NCBI RefSeq assembly: GCF_041677825.1
Contig: NZ_JBAYPG010000012.1
Span: forward strand, 14,573-78,572
Direction of reading: 5' to 3'
From: Castellaniella sp041677825
GTDB taxonomy: Bacteria > Pseudomonadota > Gammaproteobacteria > Burkholderiales > Burkholderiaceae_B
DNA length: 64,000 bases
The notes below the pieces were generated by a model that was not told the DNA's origin, made no database searches, and saw only the letters and a program-made list of their open reading frames with translations. Below are positions 41,551 to 51,417 of this stretch, piece by piece. How positions within the stretch are numbered: the stretch's first letter is position 1; the number at the start of each line of letters is the position of its first letter. A program made the position numbers and the translations under genes.

Positions 41551-42906
41551 TCAGAGCCGCTTGATGAACACCAGGCTGTTGCGCGAGTGGTTGTAGTGGG
41601 TGCGTTTCTCGTATGGCAGATCGGACACCCCGCCCTGCACGAAGCCCCGTTTCAGAAACCAGTGTGACGTGCGCGTGGTCAGGACGAACAGGCGCCGCAC
41701 GCCCATGGCGCGTGCAGTGGTTTCGGCATGGCGCAGCAGTTTTTCTCCGTCGCCCGTGCCCTGCCATTCGGGGTGCACGATCAGGCAGGCCATTTCGGCC
41801 ATGCCCTCATCCAGATACGGGATGACCGCCACGCAGCCATAGATGACGCCATCGTGTTCGAGCACCGTAAAGCGTTCGAGCTCGCGTTCGATCGCTGCCA
41901 GGCCCCGGGGTACCAGCGTGCCGTCGGCCTCGAGCGGCTCGATCAGCTGCACGATGGCGCCGACGTCATCGGCTTCGGCGGCGCGCAGGTCTTCCAGCGT
42001 ATCTTCGACGACCATGGTGCCCACGCCGTCGTGGGTGAAAATCTCGAGCAGAATGCTGCCATCGAGCGGATAGGGCACCAGATGGGCGCGGGCCACGCCC
42101 CGCTTGACCGCCAGCGAGGCATGGCGCAGGAATACCGTGGTGTCTTCATCCAGAATACCCTGTGCCAGCAGATCGTCGGCATCCTTGCGGGCCAGTTCGG
42201 TGTCGACCGAGCCGTCGGTTTCGGTCACCGTGCGGTTCTGGGTCAGGAAGATCAGCTTTTCGGCGCGCAAGGCCACCGCGGCGTTGGTGGCGAGGTCTTC
42301 CATGGCCAGATTGAAGGCTTCGCCCGTGGGCGAGAAGCCCAGAGGCGACAGCAGGACGATGCCGCCCTGGTCCATCACGCTGCGCAGAGCCGACACATCG
42401 AGCTTGCGGACCTGGCCTGCGCGCCGGTAATCCGTGCCGTCGATCACGCCCACGGGCCTGGCAGTGACGAAATTGCCGGAAAAGACGCGGATCTTGGCAT
42501 GCGACATGGGCGTGTTCGGCAAGCCCTGGCTGAACGCGGCCTCGATATCGAGGCGGATTTCGCCCGCGGCCTCTTTCGCGCATTCGAGCGCTTCGGGGCT
42601 GGTGGGTTCGGTACCCCGGCCGAACTGGGTGATATGCCCTTTGACCCGAAGCTGTTCGTTGACCTGCGGGCGCGAACCATGCACCAGAACCAGACGGATC
42701 CCCAGCGCCGAGAGCAGGGACAGGTCGGCCACCAGCGATTCAAGGCCGCCATCCTGGATGAGTTCGCCGCCAAAGGCGACCACAAAAGTCTTGCCACGGA
42801 AGTCATGCACGTAAGGTGCGACCTCACGGAACCAGCGCACGAATTGTGCGGCTGCGACGTCAGGGGCATCGTGGGCAGACCAGATTCCGGTCTCGGAAGC
42901 GTTCAT
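41551..42906 (-). CDS. argA: Amino-acid N-acetyltransferase (N-acetylglutamate synthase)
   Basis: First enzyme of arginine synthesis, acetylating glutamate with acetyl-CoA. The 451 residues have an amino-acid-kinase-like N-domain (~1-290, TFVVAFGGELIQDGG, RLVLVHGSRPQVNEQL) that binds arginine as feedback inhibitor, and a C-terminal GNAT domain (~300-451, ACLIVHPEWQGTGDGEKLL). The start at 42906 gives the family N-terminus; the frame continues upstream through the hrpA start region. It is divergent from hrpA with 40 bases between the two start codons, so their promoters must overlap. No ArgR box could be confirmed. Confidence 0.95.
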   Translation of the reverse strand: MNASETGIWSAHDAPDVAAAQFVRWFREVAPYVHDFRGKTFVVAFGGELIQDGGLESLVADLSLLSALGIRLVLVHGSRPQVNEQLRVKGHITQFGRGTEPTSPEALECAKEAAGEIRLDIEAAFSQGLPNTPMSHAKIRVFSGNFVTARPVGVIDGTDYRRAGQVRKLDVSALRSVMDQGGIVLLSPLGFSPTGEAFNLAMEDLATNAAVALRAEKLIFLTQNRTVTETDGSVDTELARKDADDLLAQGILDEDTTVFLRHASLAVKRGVARAHLVPYPLDGSILLEIFTHDGVGTMVVEDTLEDLRAAEADDVGAIVQLIEPLEADGTLVPRGLAAIERELERFTVLEHDGVIYGCVAVIPYLDEGMAEMACLIVHPEWQGTGDGEKLLRHAETTARAMGVRRLFVLTTRTSHWFLKRGFVQGGVSDLPYEKRTHYNHSRNSLVFIKRL

Positions 42907-42946
42907 GGCATTGTGCTGGTGCAGTCGGAATACAGGGGAAATTATA

Positions 42947-45900
42947 ATGACTGGCTTCACTGCAGTCTTCGGAGTTCTGTTGTCCAAGCCCATTGCACCA
43001 CAATCGACCCCCCCGCCGCGCCCGCCCCGATCCAGGCCCCGGGGTGGGGCCGGTGACCGGCCGCTGCCCCATCTGGCGTTTCCCCCCGATCTGCCCGTCA
43101 GTGCCTGCAAGGATGAAATTGCGCGTGCCATCCGGGCCCACCAGGTCGTGATCGTCTGCGGCGAGACCGGGTCGGGCAAGACCACGCAGTTGCCGAAAAT
43201 CTGTCTCGAAATCGGCCGTGGGCGCAAGGGCATGATAGGTCATACCCAGCCCCGGCGCCTGGCCGCCACCTCGGTTGCACACCGCATTGCCGAAGAACTG
43301 CAAACCGAACCGGGCGACTGGGTGGGCTACCAGATCCGTTTCAGCCAGCGCGAAGGCCCGGCGACCGCCATCAAGCTCATGACCGATGGCATCCTGCTGG
43401 CGGAGACCCAGCGCGATCCCCTGTTGCGCCGCTATGACACGTTGATCGTCGATGAAGCGCACGAGCGCAGCCTGAACATCGATTTTCTGCTCGGCTTCCT
43501 GAAGCGCCTGCTCAGGCGCCGCAAAGACCTGAAGCTGATCATCACATCAGCGACCATCGATGCCGAGCGGTTTGCGCAGCATTTCGGCACGCCACAGGGC
43601 CCCGCGCCGGTCATCCAGGTGTCCGGGCGCCTGTATCCGGTCGAACTGCGCTATCGTCCCGTCCTGCCCGACGCCTCCGAGGGCCCGACGCAGGATCGGG
43701 TCGACGAGGAACGCGACCTGGTCGAGGCCGCTGGTGACGGGGTGGAAGAATGCATGCGTCATGGCCCGGGCGATATCCTGGTATTTTTGCCCGGTGAGCG
43801 CGAGATCCGGGAATGCGCGGATGCACTGCGCAAGCGGCACCTGGGCGGCGCAGCCATTTTGCCCCTGTATGCCCGGCTGTCGCGCGCCGAGCAGGAGCAG
43901 ATCTTTCATCCGGCAGGTCAGGCCCGGCGCATCGTGCTGGCTACGAACGTGGCCGAAACCTCGCTGACCGTGCCGGGCATCCGCTACGTGGTCGACAGCG
44001 GCCTGGCGCGCATCAAGCGGTATTCGTGGCGCAGCAAGGTCGAACAGCTGCATATCGAGCCCATCAGCCAGGCCTCGGCCAACCAGCGCGCAGGCCGCTG
44101 CGGGCGGCTGGGCCCCGGTGTTTGCATCCGGCTGTATTCCGAAGCGGATTTCCACCAGCGTCCGGCTTTCACGGATCCCGAAATCCTGCGCTCGTCATTG
44201 GCCGCCGTCATTCTGCGCATGAAGGCGCTGCGTCTGGATGACATCGAGCACTTTCCGTTCGTCCAGCCACCCAGTGGCCGTGCCGTGGCCGATGGCTATC
44301 AGCTGTTGCAGGAACTTGGCGCACTCGATGATGCCAACGCCCTCACCGACGTTGGCCACGTGCTGGCACGCATGCCGGTGGACCCCCGTATCGCCCGCAT
44401 GATCCATGCGGCGCGCGAACAGCAGTGCCTGCGCGAGATTCTGGTGATTGCAGCGGCGCTATCGATACAGGATCCACGCGAGCGGCCCATGCAGGCGCGT
44501 GATGCCGCCGAACAGGCGCAAGCCATGTTCAGGCACAGGCAGTCCGAATTTCTCGCCTGGGTCACGCTCTGGGACTGGTACAGAGCGCAGGTGGCGCACA
44601 AGGTGTCGCAGCGCAAGCTGGTCGAGCAGCTGCGTGCCCGGTTCCTCTCGCCGGTGCGTCTGCGCGAATGGCACGATACGCACGTCCAGTTGCATGCGCT
44701 GGTGCGAGAGCAGGGCTGGCGCGTGAACACCACGCCGGCCACGGTTGAGCAGGTGCATCTGGCGCTGCTGGCCGGTTTGCTGGGCAATATCGGCATGCGC
44801 ACTGAAGAAGGGGGGCTGTACCAGGGCGCGCACGGCGTGCGCTTTGCCATTCATCCGGGCTCATCCCTGCACCGGAAGGCGGGGCGCTGGGTGCTGGCGG
44901 CCGAACTCGTTGAAACCAGCCGCCTGTATGCACGCTGTGTGGCACAGATCGAGCCCGGCTGGGTAGAGAAAGCGGGCGCGCATCTGTTGCGCAGATCATG
45001 GTCGGACCCGCGCTGGGACAGAAAGTCGGGCCAGGTGCTGGCCCATGAGCGCGGCAGTGTGCATGGCCTGCCGGTCTATCATGGGCGGCGGGTGCACTAT
45101 GGGCGCATCGATCCCGCGGCCGCGCGTGCGATCTTCATCGAACAGGCCCTGGTGCCGGGTGATATCGACAGCCGTCTGCCCTTCATTGTGCATAACCGGC
45201 GCCTGATCGCCTCGATCGAACGCCTCGAGCACCAGAGCCGCCGGCCCGACATTCTGGTCGATGACGCGCTCATCGCCGCATTCTATGAACAGCATATTCC
45301 GCCAGAAATTTGCCAGACGGCGAGCCTGGAAGCCTGGTACAAGAGCCTGGACAAATCCGCCCGCGCCGCCCTCGAACTGGATCGCAAGGCCCTGATGCAG
45401 CATGATGCGGCGGGCGTGACCACCGAGGTGTTCCCGCGCCGCCTGCACTGGGCCGGTGCCGAACTTGCCGTGGATTATCATTTCGAGCCGGGTTCCCCGC
45501 GCGACGGCATGACGCTGACGGTACCCCTGTTTGCGCTCAACCAGATCCCGGCGGCACGCTGCGAATGGCTGGTGCCGGGGATGCTGAAAGAAAAAGTCCA
45601 CCTGCTGCTCAAGTCCTTGCCACAGAGGCTGCGCCGGCACTGCGTGCCGTTGCCCGAATACGCCGCCGAGTTCCATGCCCGCTGGTTCGAGCGCGCGGCC
45701 GATCCCGGCATGGGGCTCATCGATGCGCTGATCCTGGATGTGCGCGAGCAACGCCGCGTGACTCTCCAGGCCACTGATTTCAAGCCCGAAACGCTCCCGG
45801 CCCATCTGTTCATGAATTTCAAGGTGGTGGATGAGCATGGCCGCATGCTGTCGGGTGGCCGCAACCTCGATCAGCTGCGTGCCGAGCATGCCCAGGAAGC

Positions 45901-46807
45901 CCGGGCGTCGTTTCAGCGCATGGCGGTCGACGATCGGCAGGCGGCCCGCATACTGGACCACGAAGGCCTGACCTCCTGGCGCTTCGGCCCCTTGCCCGAG
46001 CTGCTTGAAATCCAGCGCGACGGGCAATCACTGATGGGTTATCCAGCCTTGCGGGATCGGGGCACGCATTGCGATCTCGAAGTCTTCGATGACCCCCTCG
46101 AGGCGCGCAGGGTCCATGCCCTGGGCCTGCGGCGGCTGTTTCACCTGGCGCTGGGCGAGCCTGTGCGGCAGCTGCAGAAGAATCTGCCCGGTCTCGTGCG
46201 CATGGGCATGCAGTTCATGGATCTGGGGTCGGTGGATGACCTGGCCGCGCAAATCATGGCTGCGGCGCTGGATCAGGCCTGCCTCGGCGAACCCTGGCCG
46301 GAAGATGCAGGGGCGTTCGCGCAGCGCTGCACCGAGGGACGCAGCCGCCTTGGCCTGCTGGCGCGCGAGTACGCGCTGCAGGCTGGCGCGATTCTGGATG
46401 AGCGGGCGGCCCTGCTCAGGAAACTGCCCCAGGCCAGGCCCTGGGCCCGGGCGCACCAGGACATGCAGCAACAGCTCGAGGGTCTGATTCATCGTGCGTT
46501 CGTGACGGACACGCCGCCCGATTCATTCAGGCACCTCGCGCGCTATCTCAAGGCCATGCAGCTGCGCATCGACAAACTGCGCACGGACCCCGTGCGTGAC
46601 GAGCGCCTGATGGCCGAGATGGCCCCCCTGCTGACGCAGTATCAGCGGGCGCGGGCGGCGCTCAAGGGGGCGCCTGATGCGGCGCTGGACCAGTTTCGAT
46701 GGCAACTGGAAGAGCTGCGCGTGGCACTTTTTGCGCAGGAACTCAAGACGCCGTTCCCGGTGTCGGTCAAGCGCCTGCAAAAGGCCTGGGCCGCCCCGAC
46801 GCGCTGA
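42947..46807 (+). CDS. hrpA: ATP-dependent RNA helicase HrpA
   Basis: DEAH-box helicase linked to mRNA processing and rescue of stalled ribosomes, 1286 residues. Motif I is GETGSGKTTQLPK, motif II VDEAHERS, motif III SATIDAERF, motif VI QRAGRCGRLGPG, followed by the HA2/OB region and the long DUF3418 C-terminal part typical of HrpA. ATG at 42947 has AGGGG upstream, but that ATG overlaps a perfect TATAAT (42943-42948); a TTG at 42980 with GGAG before it would start at SKPIAPQSTPP and is a realistic alternative. It is followed by dnaE after 36 bases. Confidence 0.96.
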   Translation: MTGFTAVFGVLLSKPIAPQSTPPPRPPRSRPRGGAGDRPLPHLAFPPDLPVSACKDEIARAIRAHQVVIVCGETGSGKTTQLPKICLEIGRGRKGMIGHTQPRRLAATSVAHRIAEELQTEPGDWVGYQIRFSQREGPATAIKLMTDGILLAETQRDPLLRRYDTLIVDEAHERSLNIDFLLGFLKRLLRRRKDLKLIITSATIDAERFAQHFGTPQGPAPVIQVSGRLYPVELRYRPVLPDASEGPTQDRVDEERDLVEAAGDGVEECMRHGPGDILVFLPGEREIRECADALRKRHLGGAAILPLYARLSRAEQEQIFHPAGQARRIVLATNVAETSLTVPGIRYVVDSGLARIKRYSWRSKVEQLHIEPISQASANQRAGRCGRLGPGVCIRLYSEADFHQRPAFTDPEILRSSLAAVILRMKALRLDDIEHFPFVQPPSGRAVADGYQLLQELGALDDANALTDVGHVLARMPVDPRIARMIHAAREQQCLREILVIAAALSIQDPRERPMQARDAAEQAQAMFRHRQSEFLAWVTLWDWYRAQVAHKVSQRKLVEQLRARFLSPVRLREWHDTHVQLHALVREQGWRVNTTPATVEQVHLALLAGLLGNIGMRTEEGGLYQGAHGVRFAIHPGSSLHRKAGRWVLAAELVETSRLYARCVAQIEPGWVEKAGAHLLRRSWSDPRWDRKSGQVLAHERGSVHGLPVYHGRRVHYGRIDPAAARAIFIEQALVPGDIDSRLPFIVHNRRLIASIERLEHQSRRPDILVDDALIAAFYEQHIPPEICQTASLEAWYKSLDKSARAALELDRKALMQHDAAGVTTEVFPRRLHWAGAELAVDYHFEPGSPRDGMTLTVPLFALNQIPAARCEWLVPGMLKEKVHLLLKSLPQRLRRHCVPLPEYAAEFHARWFERAADPGMGLIDALILDVREQRRVTLQATDFKPETLPAHLFMNFKVVDEHGRMLSGGRNLDQLRAEHAQEARASFQRMAVDDRQAARILDHEGLTSWRFGPLPELLEIQRDGQSLMGYPALRDRGTHCDLEVFDDPLEARRVHALGLRRLFHLALGEPVRQLQKNLPGLVRMGMQFMDLGSVDDLAAQIMAAALDQACLGEPWPEDAGAFAQRCTEGRSRLGLLAREYALQAGAILDERAALLRKLPQARPWARAHQDMQQQLEGLIHRAFVTDTPPDSFRHLARYLKAMQLRIDKLRTDPVRDERLMAEMAPLLTQYQRARAALKGAPDAALDQFRWQLEELRVALFAQELKTPFPVSVKRLQKAWAAPTR

Positions 46808-46843
46808 GCGCAGGGGCCGGCCCGCACTGGGTACAATCTGCGC

Positions 46844-49800
46844 ATGACGCATCCATCCGATCCCACCTTGTTCGTACACCTGCGCTGCCACAGCGAATTT
46901 TCCGTGGTCGACGGTACGGCCCGTATTCCCGCCCTGATCAGCCGGGCTCGGGCGTATGGCCAACCGGCGCTGGCGCTGACAGATCTCGCAAATCTCTTTG
47001 GCTGGATCAAATTCTACAAGGCGGCCCGCAAAGCCGGCATCAAGCCCATTGTGGGCAGCGATGTCTGGCTGCACAACCCGGGTGATGTACGCAAACCCTT
47101 TCGTATCCTCCTGCTGGCATCGGATCATGCAGGCTATCTGGCATTGTGCCGCTTGCTCACCCGGGCGTGGCTCGAAAACAGCCAGTCGGGCCGCGCCGAG
47201 ATGCGCCGCGAGTGGCTGGCCCGATTGCCTGGCATCATCGTGCTGTCCGGGGCCCGCGATGGGGATGTCGGGCAGGCGCTTGGGGCCGGCCGTGAAGACG
47301 ATGCACGCGAGTTGGCGCGGCAATGGGCAGCCGACTTTCCCGGGCGGTATTTCATCGAATTGCAACGCGCCGGCTTCGACGGCGAAGAACTGCTGGTGCA
47401 GTCTTCCGTGCGCCTGGCAGCCGATTGCGCCTTGCCGGTCGTCGCCACGCACCCGATCCAGTTTCTCGATGCCGAAGATTTCCGCGCGCACGAGGTCCGT
47501 GTCTGCATTGCCGATGGCGAACTGCTGGGCAACCCACGCCGGGTTCGCCGTTTCACCACCCGGCAATACATGCCCGACAGCGCTGAAATGGCCCGGCGCT
47601 TTGCCGACATCCCGAGCGCACTCGAAAATGCGGTGCAGATCGCCCGGGGCTGCAACGTGCAGCTGGTTCTCGACCAGCCACAATTGCCGCCGTTTCCAAC
47701 ACCCGAAGGGGTGACCCTGGAAGATCATCTGGTCGAACTGGCGCGCAGCGGGCTGCAGCGGCGCCTCGAGCAACTGTATCCGGATGCCGCCGAGCGCGAA
47801 CGGCAGCGGCCGCAGTACCAGGAGCGGCTCGATCTCGAATGCGCAACCATCATCGACATGGGGTTTCCCGGCTACTTCCTGATCGTGCAGGATTTCATCA
47901 ACTGGGGCAAGAGCCACGGGGTGCCTGTAGGGCCGGGACGCGGCTCCGGGGCGGGTTCGCTGGTGGCCTACAGTCTGGGCATCACCGACCTGGATCCCTT
48001 GCGCTACGATCTTCTGTTCGAGCGCTTCCTGAACCCCGAACGGGTGTCGATGCCCGACTTCGATATCGATTTCTGCCAGGACAACCGCGAACGCGTCATC
48101 GAATACGTCAAGCAGAAGTATGGCCGGGAAGCCGTCAGCCAGATCGCCACCTTCGGCTCGCTGGGGGCCAAGGCGGTGGTGCGTGACGTGGGCCGGGTGC
48201 TCGAGTTGCCCTACAGCCTGTGCGACCGGCTCTCGAAGATGATTCCGTTCAATCCGGCCGACCCCTGGTCGCTCGAACGCACGCTGGAACACGAGCCGGC
48301 CTTCAAGGAACTCTACGATTCCGACGAAGAAATCCACGCCCTGATCGACCTGGCCCGTCCGCTCGAAGGGCTGACCCGCAACGTGGGCATGCATGCGGGC
48401 GGCGTGCTGATTGCGCCTGGGCAGCTGACGGATTTCTGTCCGCTGTATTGTCAGCCGGGCAGCGAGAACAGCGTGGTCTCCCAGTTCGACAAGGACGATG
48501 TCGAATCCGCCGGTCTGGTGAAGTTCGACTTTCTCGGGTTGCGCAACCTGACGATCCTCGACTGGGCGGTGCGCTACGTGCGTCAGTTCAATGCGGGCAT
48601 GGGCGATTTCGACCTCATGAGCCTGCCGCTGGATGACCGGCAGACCTACGAGCTGCTGTCATCGGCCAATACGACGGCCGTATTCCAGCTCGAATCACGG
48701 GGCATGAAGGAACTGCTCAAGAGCCTGCAGCCCAGCACCTTCGAAGACGTGGTTGCCCTGCTGGCGCTGTTTCGCCCGGGCCCGCTCGAATCCGGCATGG
48801 TGGTCGATTTCGTCCAGCGCAAGCACGGTCGGGTCAAAGTGGATTATTTTCACCCGGACCTCGAACCCGTGCTCGACAGCACGTATGGCGTGATCGTGTA
48901 TCAGGAACAGGTGATGCAGATCTCCCAGATTGTTGGCGGGTACTCCCTGGGCGGGGCGGACCTGCTCAGACGGGCGATGGGCAAGAAAAAGCCCGAGGAA
49001 ATGGCCCGGCATCGCGCCATATTCCTCGAAGGGGCGGCCAGGAAGGGGTATGCGCCCGATCTGGCGGCCCACCTGTTCGATCTGATGGAAAAGTTTGCCG
49101 GCTATGGCTTCAACAAGAGCCATTCCGCAGCCTATGCCCTGATTGCCTACCAGACCGCCTGGCTCAAGCGTCATCATCCGGCAGAGTTTCTGGCCGCCAC
49201 AATGCTGTCCGATATGGATGATACGGACAAGCTGCAGGTCTTCTGGCGCGATGCGCTCAACAACAACGTCACCGTTCTGCCGCCGGACATCAATGCATCC
49301 CTCTGGCGTTTCGTGCCGGTGGCCGACGAACATACCCGCCAGGGCCGCCCGCCGCGCACCATCCGTTACGGGCTGGGCGGGGTCAAGGGTGCGGGGCAGG
49401 CCGCAGTAGAGGCCATTCTCGAAGCGCGCGGCACGGGCGGGCCTTTTTCCGGGCTCTTTGATTTCTGCGCCCGGGTCTCACGGCACGAGGTCAATCGGCG
49501 TACGGTCGAGGCCCTGATCCGGGCGGGTGCGTTCGATGCGCTGGAGTGCAATCGCGCAGCGATGCTGGCCACCCTGCCCAGGGCAATGGAAGCGGCCGAG
49601 CAGCAGGAACGCGATGCCCAGCAGGTCTCGCTGTTTGAAGACGACACGCCGCAGTTGATGGCCCAGGAAATCGCAGCGGTACCGGCCTGGGATCTCGAAA
49701 CCCGCCTGACGCAGGAAAAACAGGCCCTGGGGTTTTATTTCAGTGGCCATCTGTTCGATGCCTGGCGCGATGAAATCCGCCGCGTGGCCCCGGTACCACT

Positions 49801-50323
49801 GGATCGGTTGGCCCCGGCGCGTCACGCCCAGTGGCTGGCGGGGGTGCTGGTCGAGGTGCGCACCCGCATGGGCAAGCGCGGCAAGACGGTCCATCTGCTG
49901 CTCGATGACGGCAGCGCCCAGGTTGAAGTGGCCGTCTTCAACGACCTGCAGGCCGAACATGGCCAGCACCTGAAGGTCGACCGGCCACTCGTCATCCAGG
50001 GTCGTGTCGCCCATGATGACTACTCGGGCGGCCTGCGCGTCTCTGCCGATGCGCTCTGCACGCTGCAGGACATTCGCGAATCCAGGGCCCACAGCCTGCG
50101 CCTGTCGATTGCGGCCGAAACCGAGGTCCAGCAGTTGCGCGCCCTGTTGTTGCCCGCCTGCCATTCGGGTTCGGGCGTGCCAGTCGAATTGCGGCTGCAG
50201 GTACAGGGTTTTGCCTGTCTGCTGCGCCTGGCCGATGACTGGCGCGTGCGGCTGGATGATGAGTTGCTGGCGGCTGCCCGTCAATGGCTGGGTGCCGATG
50301 CAGTCGAGGTGCATTACGGATGA
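46844..50323 (+). CDS. dnaE: DNA polymerase III subunit alpha
   Basis: Catalytic subunit of the replicative polymerase, 1159 residues. The PHP domain begins at LRCHSEFSVVDGTARI, the polymerase core contains GPGRGSGAGSLVAYSLGI and the catalytic Asp pair in MPDFDIDFCQDNRERVIEY, followed by the helix-hairpin-helix region (KKKPEEMARHRAIFLEGA), an OB fold (GKTVHLLLDDGSAQVEVAVF) and a C-terminal tau-binding part. No intein interrupts it. A TACAAT box lies only 6 bases before the ATG, so a leaderless message or read-through from hrpA is possible. The stop overlaps the first glycosyltransferase start (ATGA). Confidence 0.97.
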   Translation: MTHPSDPTLFVHLRCHSEFSVVDGTARIPALISRARAYGQPALALTDLANLFGWIKFYKAARKAGIKPIVGSDVWLHNPGDVRKPFRILLLASDHAGYLALCRLLTRAWLENSQSGRAEMRREWLARLPGIIVLSGARDGDVGQALGAGREDDARELARQWAADFPGRYFIELQRAGFDGEELLVQSSVRLAADCALPVVATHPIQFLDAEDFRAHEVRVCIADGELLGNPRRVRRFTTRQYMPDSAEMARRFADIPSALENAVQIARGCNVQLVLDQPQLPPFPTPEGVTLEDHLVELARSGLQRRLEQLYPDAAERERQRPQYQERLDLECATIIDMGFPGYFLIVQDFINWGKSHGVPVGPGRGSGAGSLVAYSLGITDLDPLRYDLLFERFLNPERVSMPDFDIDFCQDNRERVIEYVKQKYGREAVSQIATFGSLGAKAVVRDVGRVLELPYSLCDRLSKMIPFNPADPWSLERTLEHEPAFKELYDSDEEIHALIDLARPLEGLTRNVGMHAGGVLIAPGQLTDFCPLYCQPGSENSVVSQFDKDDVESAGLVKFDFLGLRNLTILDWAVRYVRQFNAGMGDFDLMSLPLDDRQTYELLSSANTTAVFQLESRGMKELLKSLQPSTFEDVVALLALFRPGPLESGMVVDFVQRKHGRVKVDYFHPDLEPVLDSTYGVIVYQEQVMQISQIVGGYSLGGADLLRRAMGKKKPEEMARHRAIFLEGAARKGYAPDLAAHLFDLMEKFAGYGFNKSHSAAYALIAYQTAWLKRHHPAEFLAATMLSDMDDTDKLQVFWRDALNNNVTVLPPDINASLWRFVPVADEHTRQGRPPRTIRYGLGGVKGAGQAAVEAILEARGTGGPFSGLFDFCARVSRHEVNRRTVEALIRAGAFDALECNRAAMLATLPRAMEAAEQQERDAQQVSLFEDDTPQLMAQEIAAVPAWDLETRLTQEKQALGFYFSGHLFDAWRDEIRRVAPVPLDRLAPARHAQWLAGVLVEVRTRMGKRGKTVHLLLDDGSAQVEVAVFNDLQAEHGQHLKVDRPLVIQGRVAHDDYSGGLRVSADALCTLQDIRESRAHSLRLSIAAETEVQQLRALLLPACHSGSGVPVELRLQVQGFACLLRLADDWRVRLDDELLAAARQWLGADAVEVHYG

Positions 50324-51417
50324 GGCCTCTGCGCATCGTGCATTCCGAGGCGGCCACCAGTTTCGGGGGGCAGGAGAACCGGATTTTCAAGGAAATGTGT
50401 GCCATGCGCGACCGCGGGCACCATATGGAAGCCATTTGCCAGCCCCATGCCCGCCTGGCCGACCGGCTGCAGGCAGCGGGTTTTGCCGTCCAGACCCTGC
50501 TCATGGACGGGCCGCGCAATTACCTGCGCGGTGTGCTGCAGTTGCGCCGGTACCTGAAGGCCGGCGGCTTCGATGTGCTCAATACCCACAGCCGGCGTGA
50601 TACGCTGCTGGCGGGGGTGGCTGCGCGCCTGGCGGGTACCCCGCTCATCGTGCGCACCCGCCATCTGGCCATTGCGCCCGGGTCGCTGTTGTCCTACACG
50701 GGGGTGCCGCATCGCGTGACCACGGTCAGCGACCATGTGGGGCAGTTGCTGATCGGGCGTGGCGTGCCGGCCAGCAAACTGGCCACCATCTATTCGCCGG
50801 TGCCGTCATTCGAAGCGCTGCAGCATTCGACGTTGCGGGCCGAACTTGGCCTGCCGGCCGAGGCCGTGGTGGTCGGCTGTGTCGCGGTGATGCGCGAAAA
50901 AAAAGGCCACAGGCTTCTGATCAGCGCCATGCGTGCGCTGCTGCAGCGGCCTGGCGTCTACCTGGTCCTGGTCGGCGATGGTTCGCCCCTGTATGAAGAC
51001 CTGCAGGCATGGGTGCGCACGCTGGGCCTGGAAAACAGGGTGGTCTTTGCGGGCCGGCGCCAGGACATCCCCAACGTCCTGGCGGGGTTCGATGTGTTTG
51101 CCCTGGCCACCGAGCAGGAAGCGTCGGGTACGGTCTTTGTGGAGGCCGCGATGGCCGGGTTGCCGGTGGTGGGTACCCTGGTGGGCGGCGTCCCGGAAAT
51201 GTTGCAAAATGGCACAACAGGTTTGCTGGTTCCGGCGCATGATGTCCAGGCGCTTGAACATGCCCTCACGCGGCTCATCGACGACCCGGCGCTGCGCCAG
51301 GCCATGGGGCGGGCCGGTCAGCAATTCATTCGCGAAAGCGGTCGTTTCGACACCCGGGCGCTGGTGGAACGTACCGAAGCCTGCTATGGTCGCTGGCTCG
51401 AGGAACTGAACGCATGA
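50320..51417 (+). CDS. GT4-family glycosyltransferase, LPS core type
   Basis: Retaining GT-B glycosyltransferase of 365 residues. The C-terminal half contains the GT4 donor-site pattern VGDGSPLYEDLQAW and ATEQEASGTVFVEAAMAGLPV, with the conserved Glu pair, then VGGVPEMLQNGTTGLLV. The N-terminal half starts MRPLRIVHSEAATSFGGQEN with the acceptor-side GGQE loop. The ATG at 50320 shares four bases with the dnaE stop, placing LPS/envelope genes in the dnaE message. Linkage and sugar are unknown; context with deacetylases and GT2 WaaE-like enzyme points to core oligosaccharide assembly. Confidence 0.92.
   Translation: MRPLRIVHSEAATSFGGQENRIFKEMCAMRDRGHHMEAICQPHARLADRLQAAGFAVQTLLMDGPRNYLRGVLQLRRYLKAGGFDVLNTHSRRDTLLAGVAARLAGTPLIVRTRHLAIAPGSLLSYTGVPHRVTTVSDHVGQLLIGRGVPASKLATIYSPVPSFEALQHSTLRAELGLPAEAVVVGCVAVMREKKGHRLLISAMRALLQRPGVYLVLVGDGSPLYEDLQAWVRTLGLENRVVFAGRRQDIPNVLAGFDVFALATEQEASGTVFVEAAMAGLPVVGTLVGGVPEMLQNGTTGLLVPAHDVQALEHALTRLIDDPALRQAMGRAGQQFIRESGRFDTRALVERTEACYGRWLEELNA

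Noticed and set aside
46832..46837. TACAAT just before dnaE as promoter
   Set aside because: It is only 6 bases from the ATG and has no -35; would need a leaderless message. Similar TACAAT words occur at 13604 and 39982 without -35 boxes.
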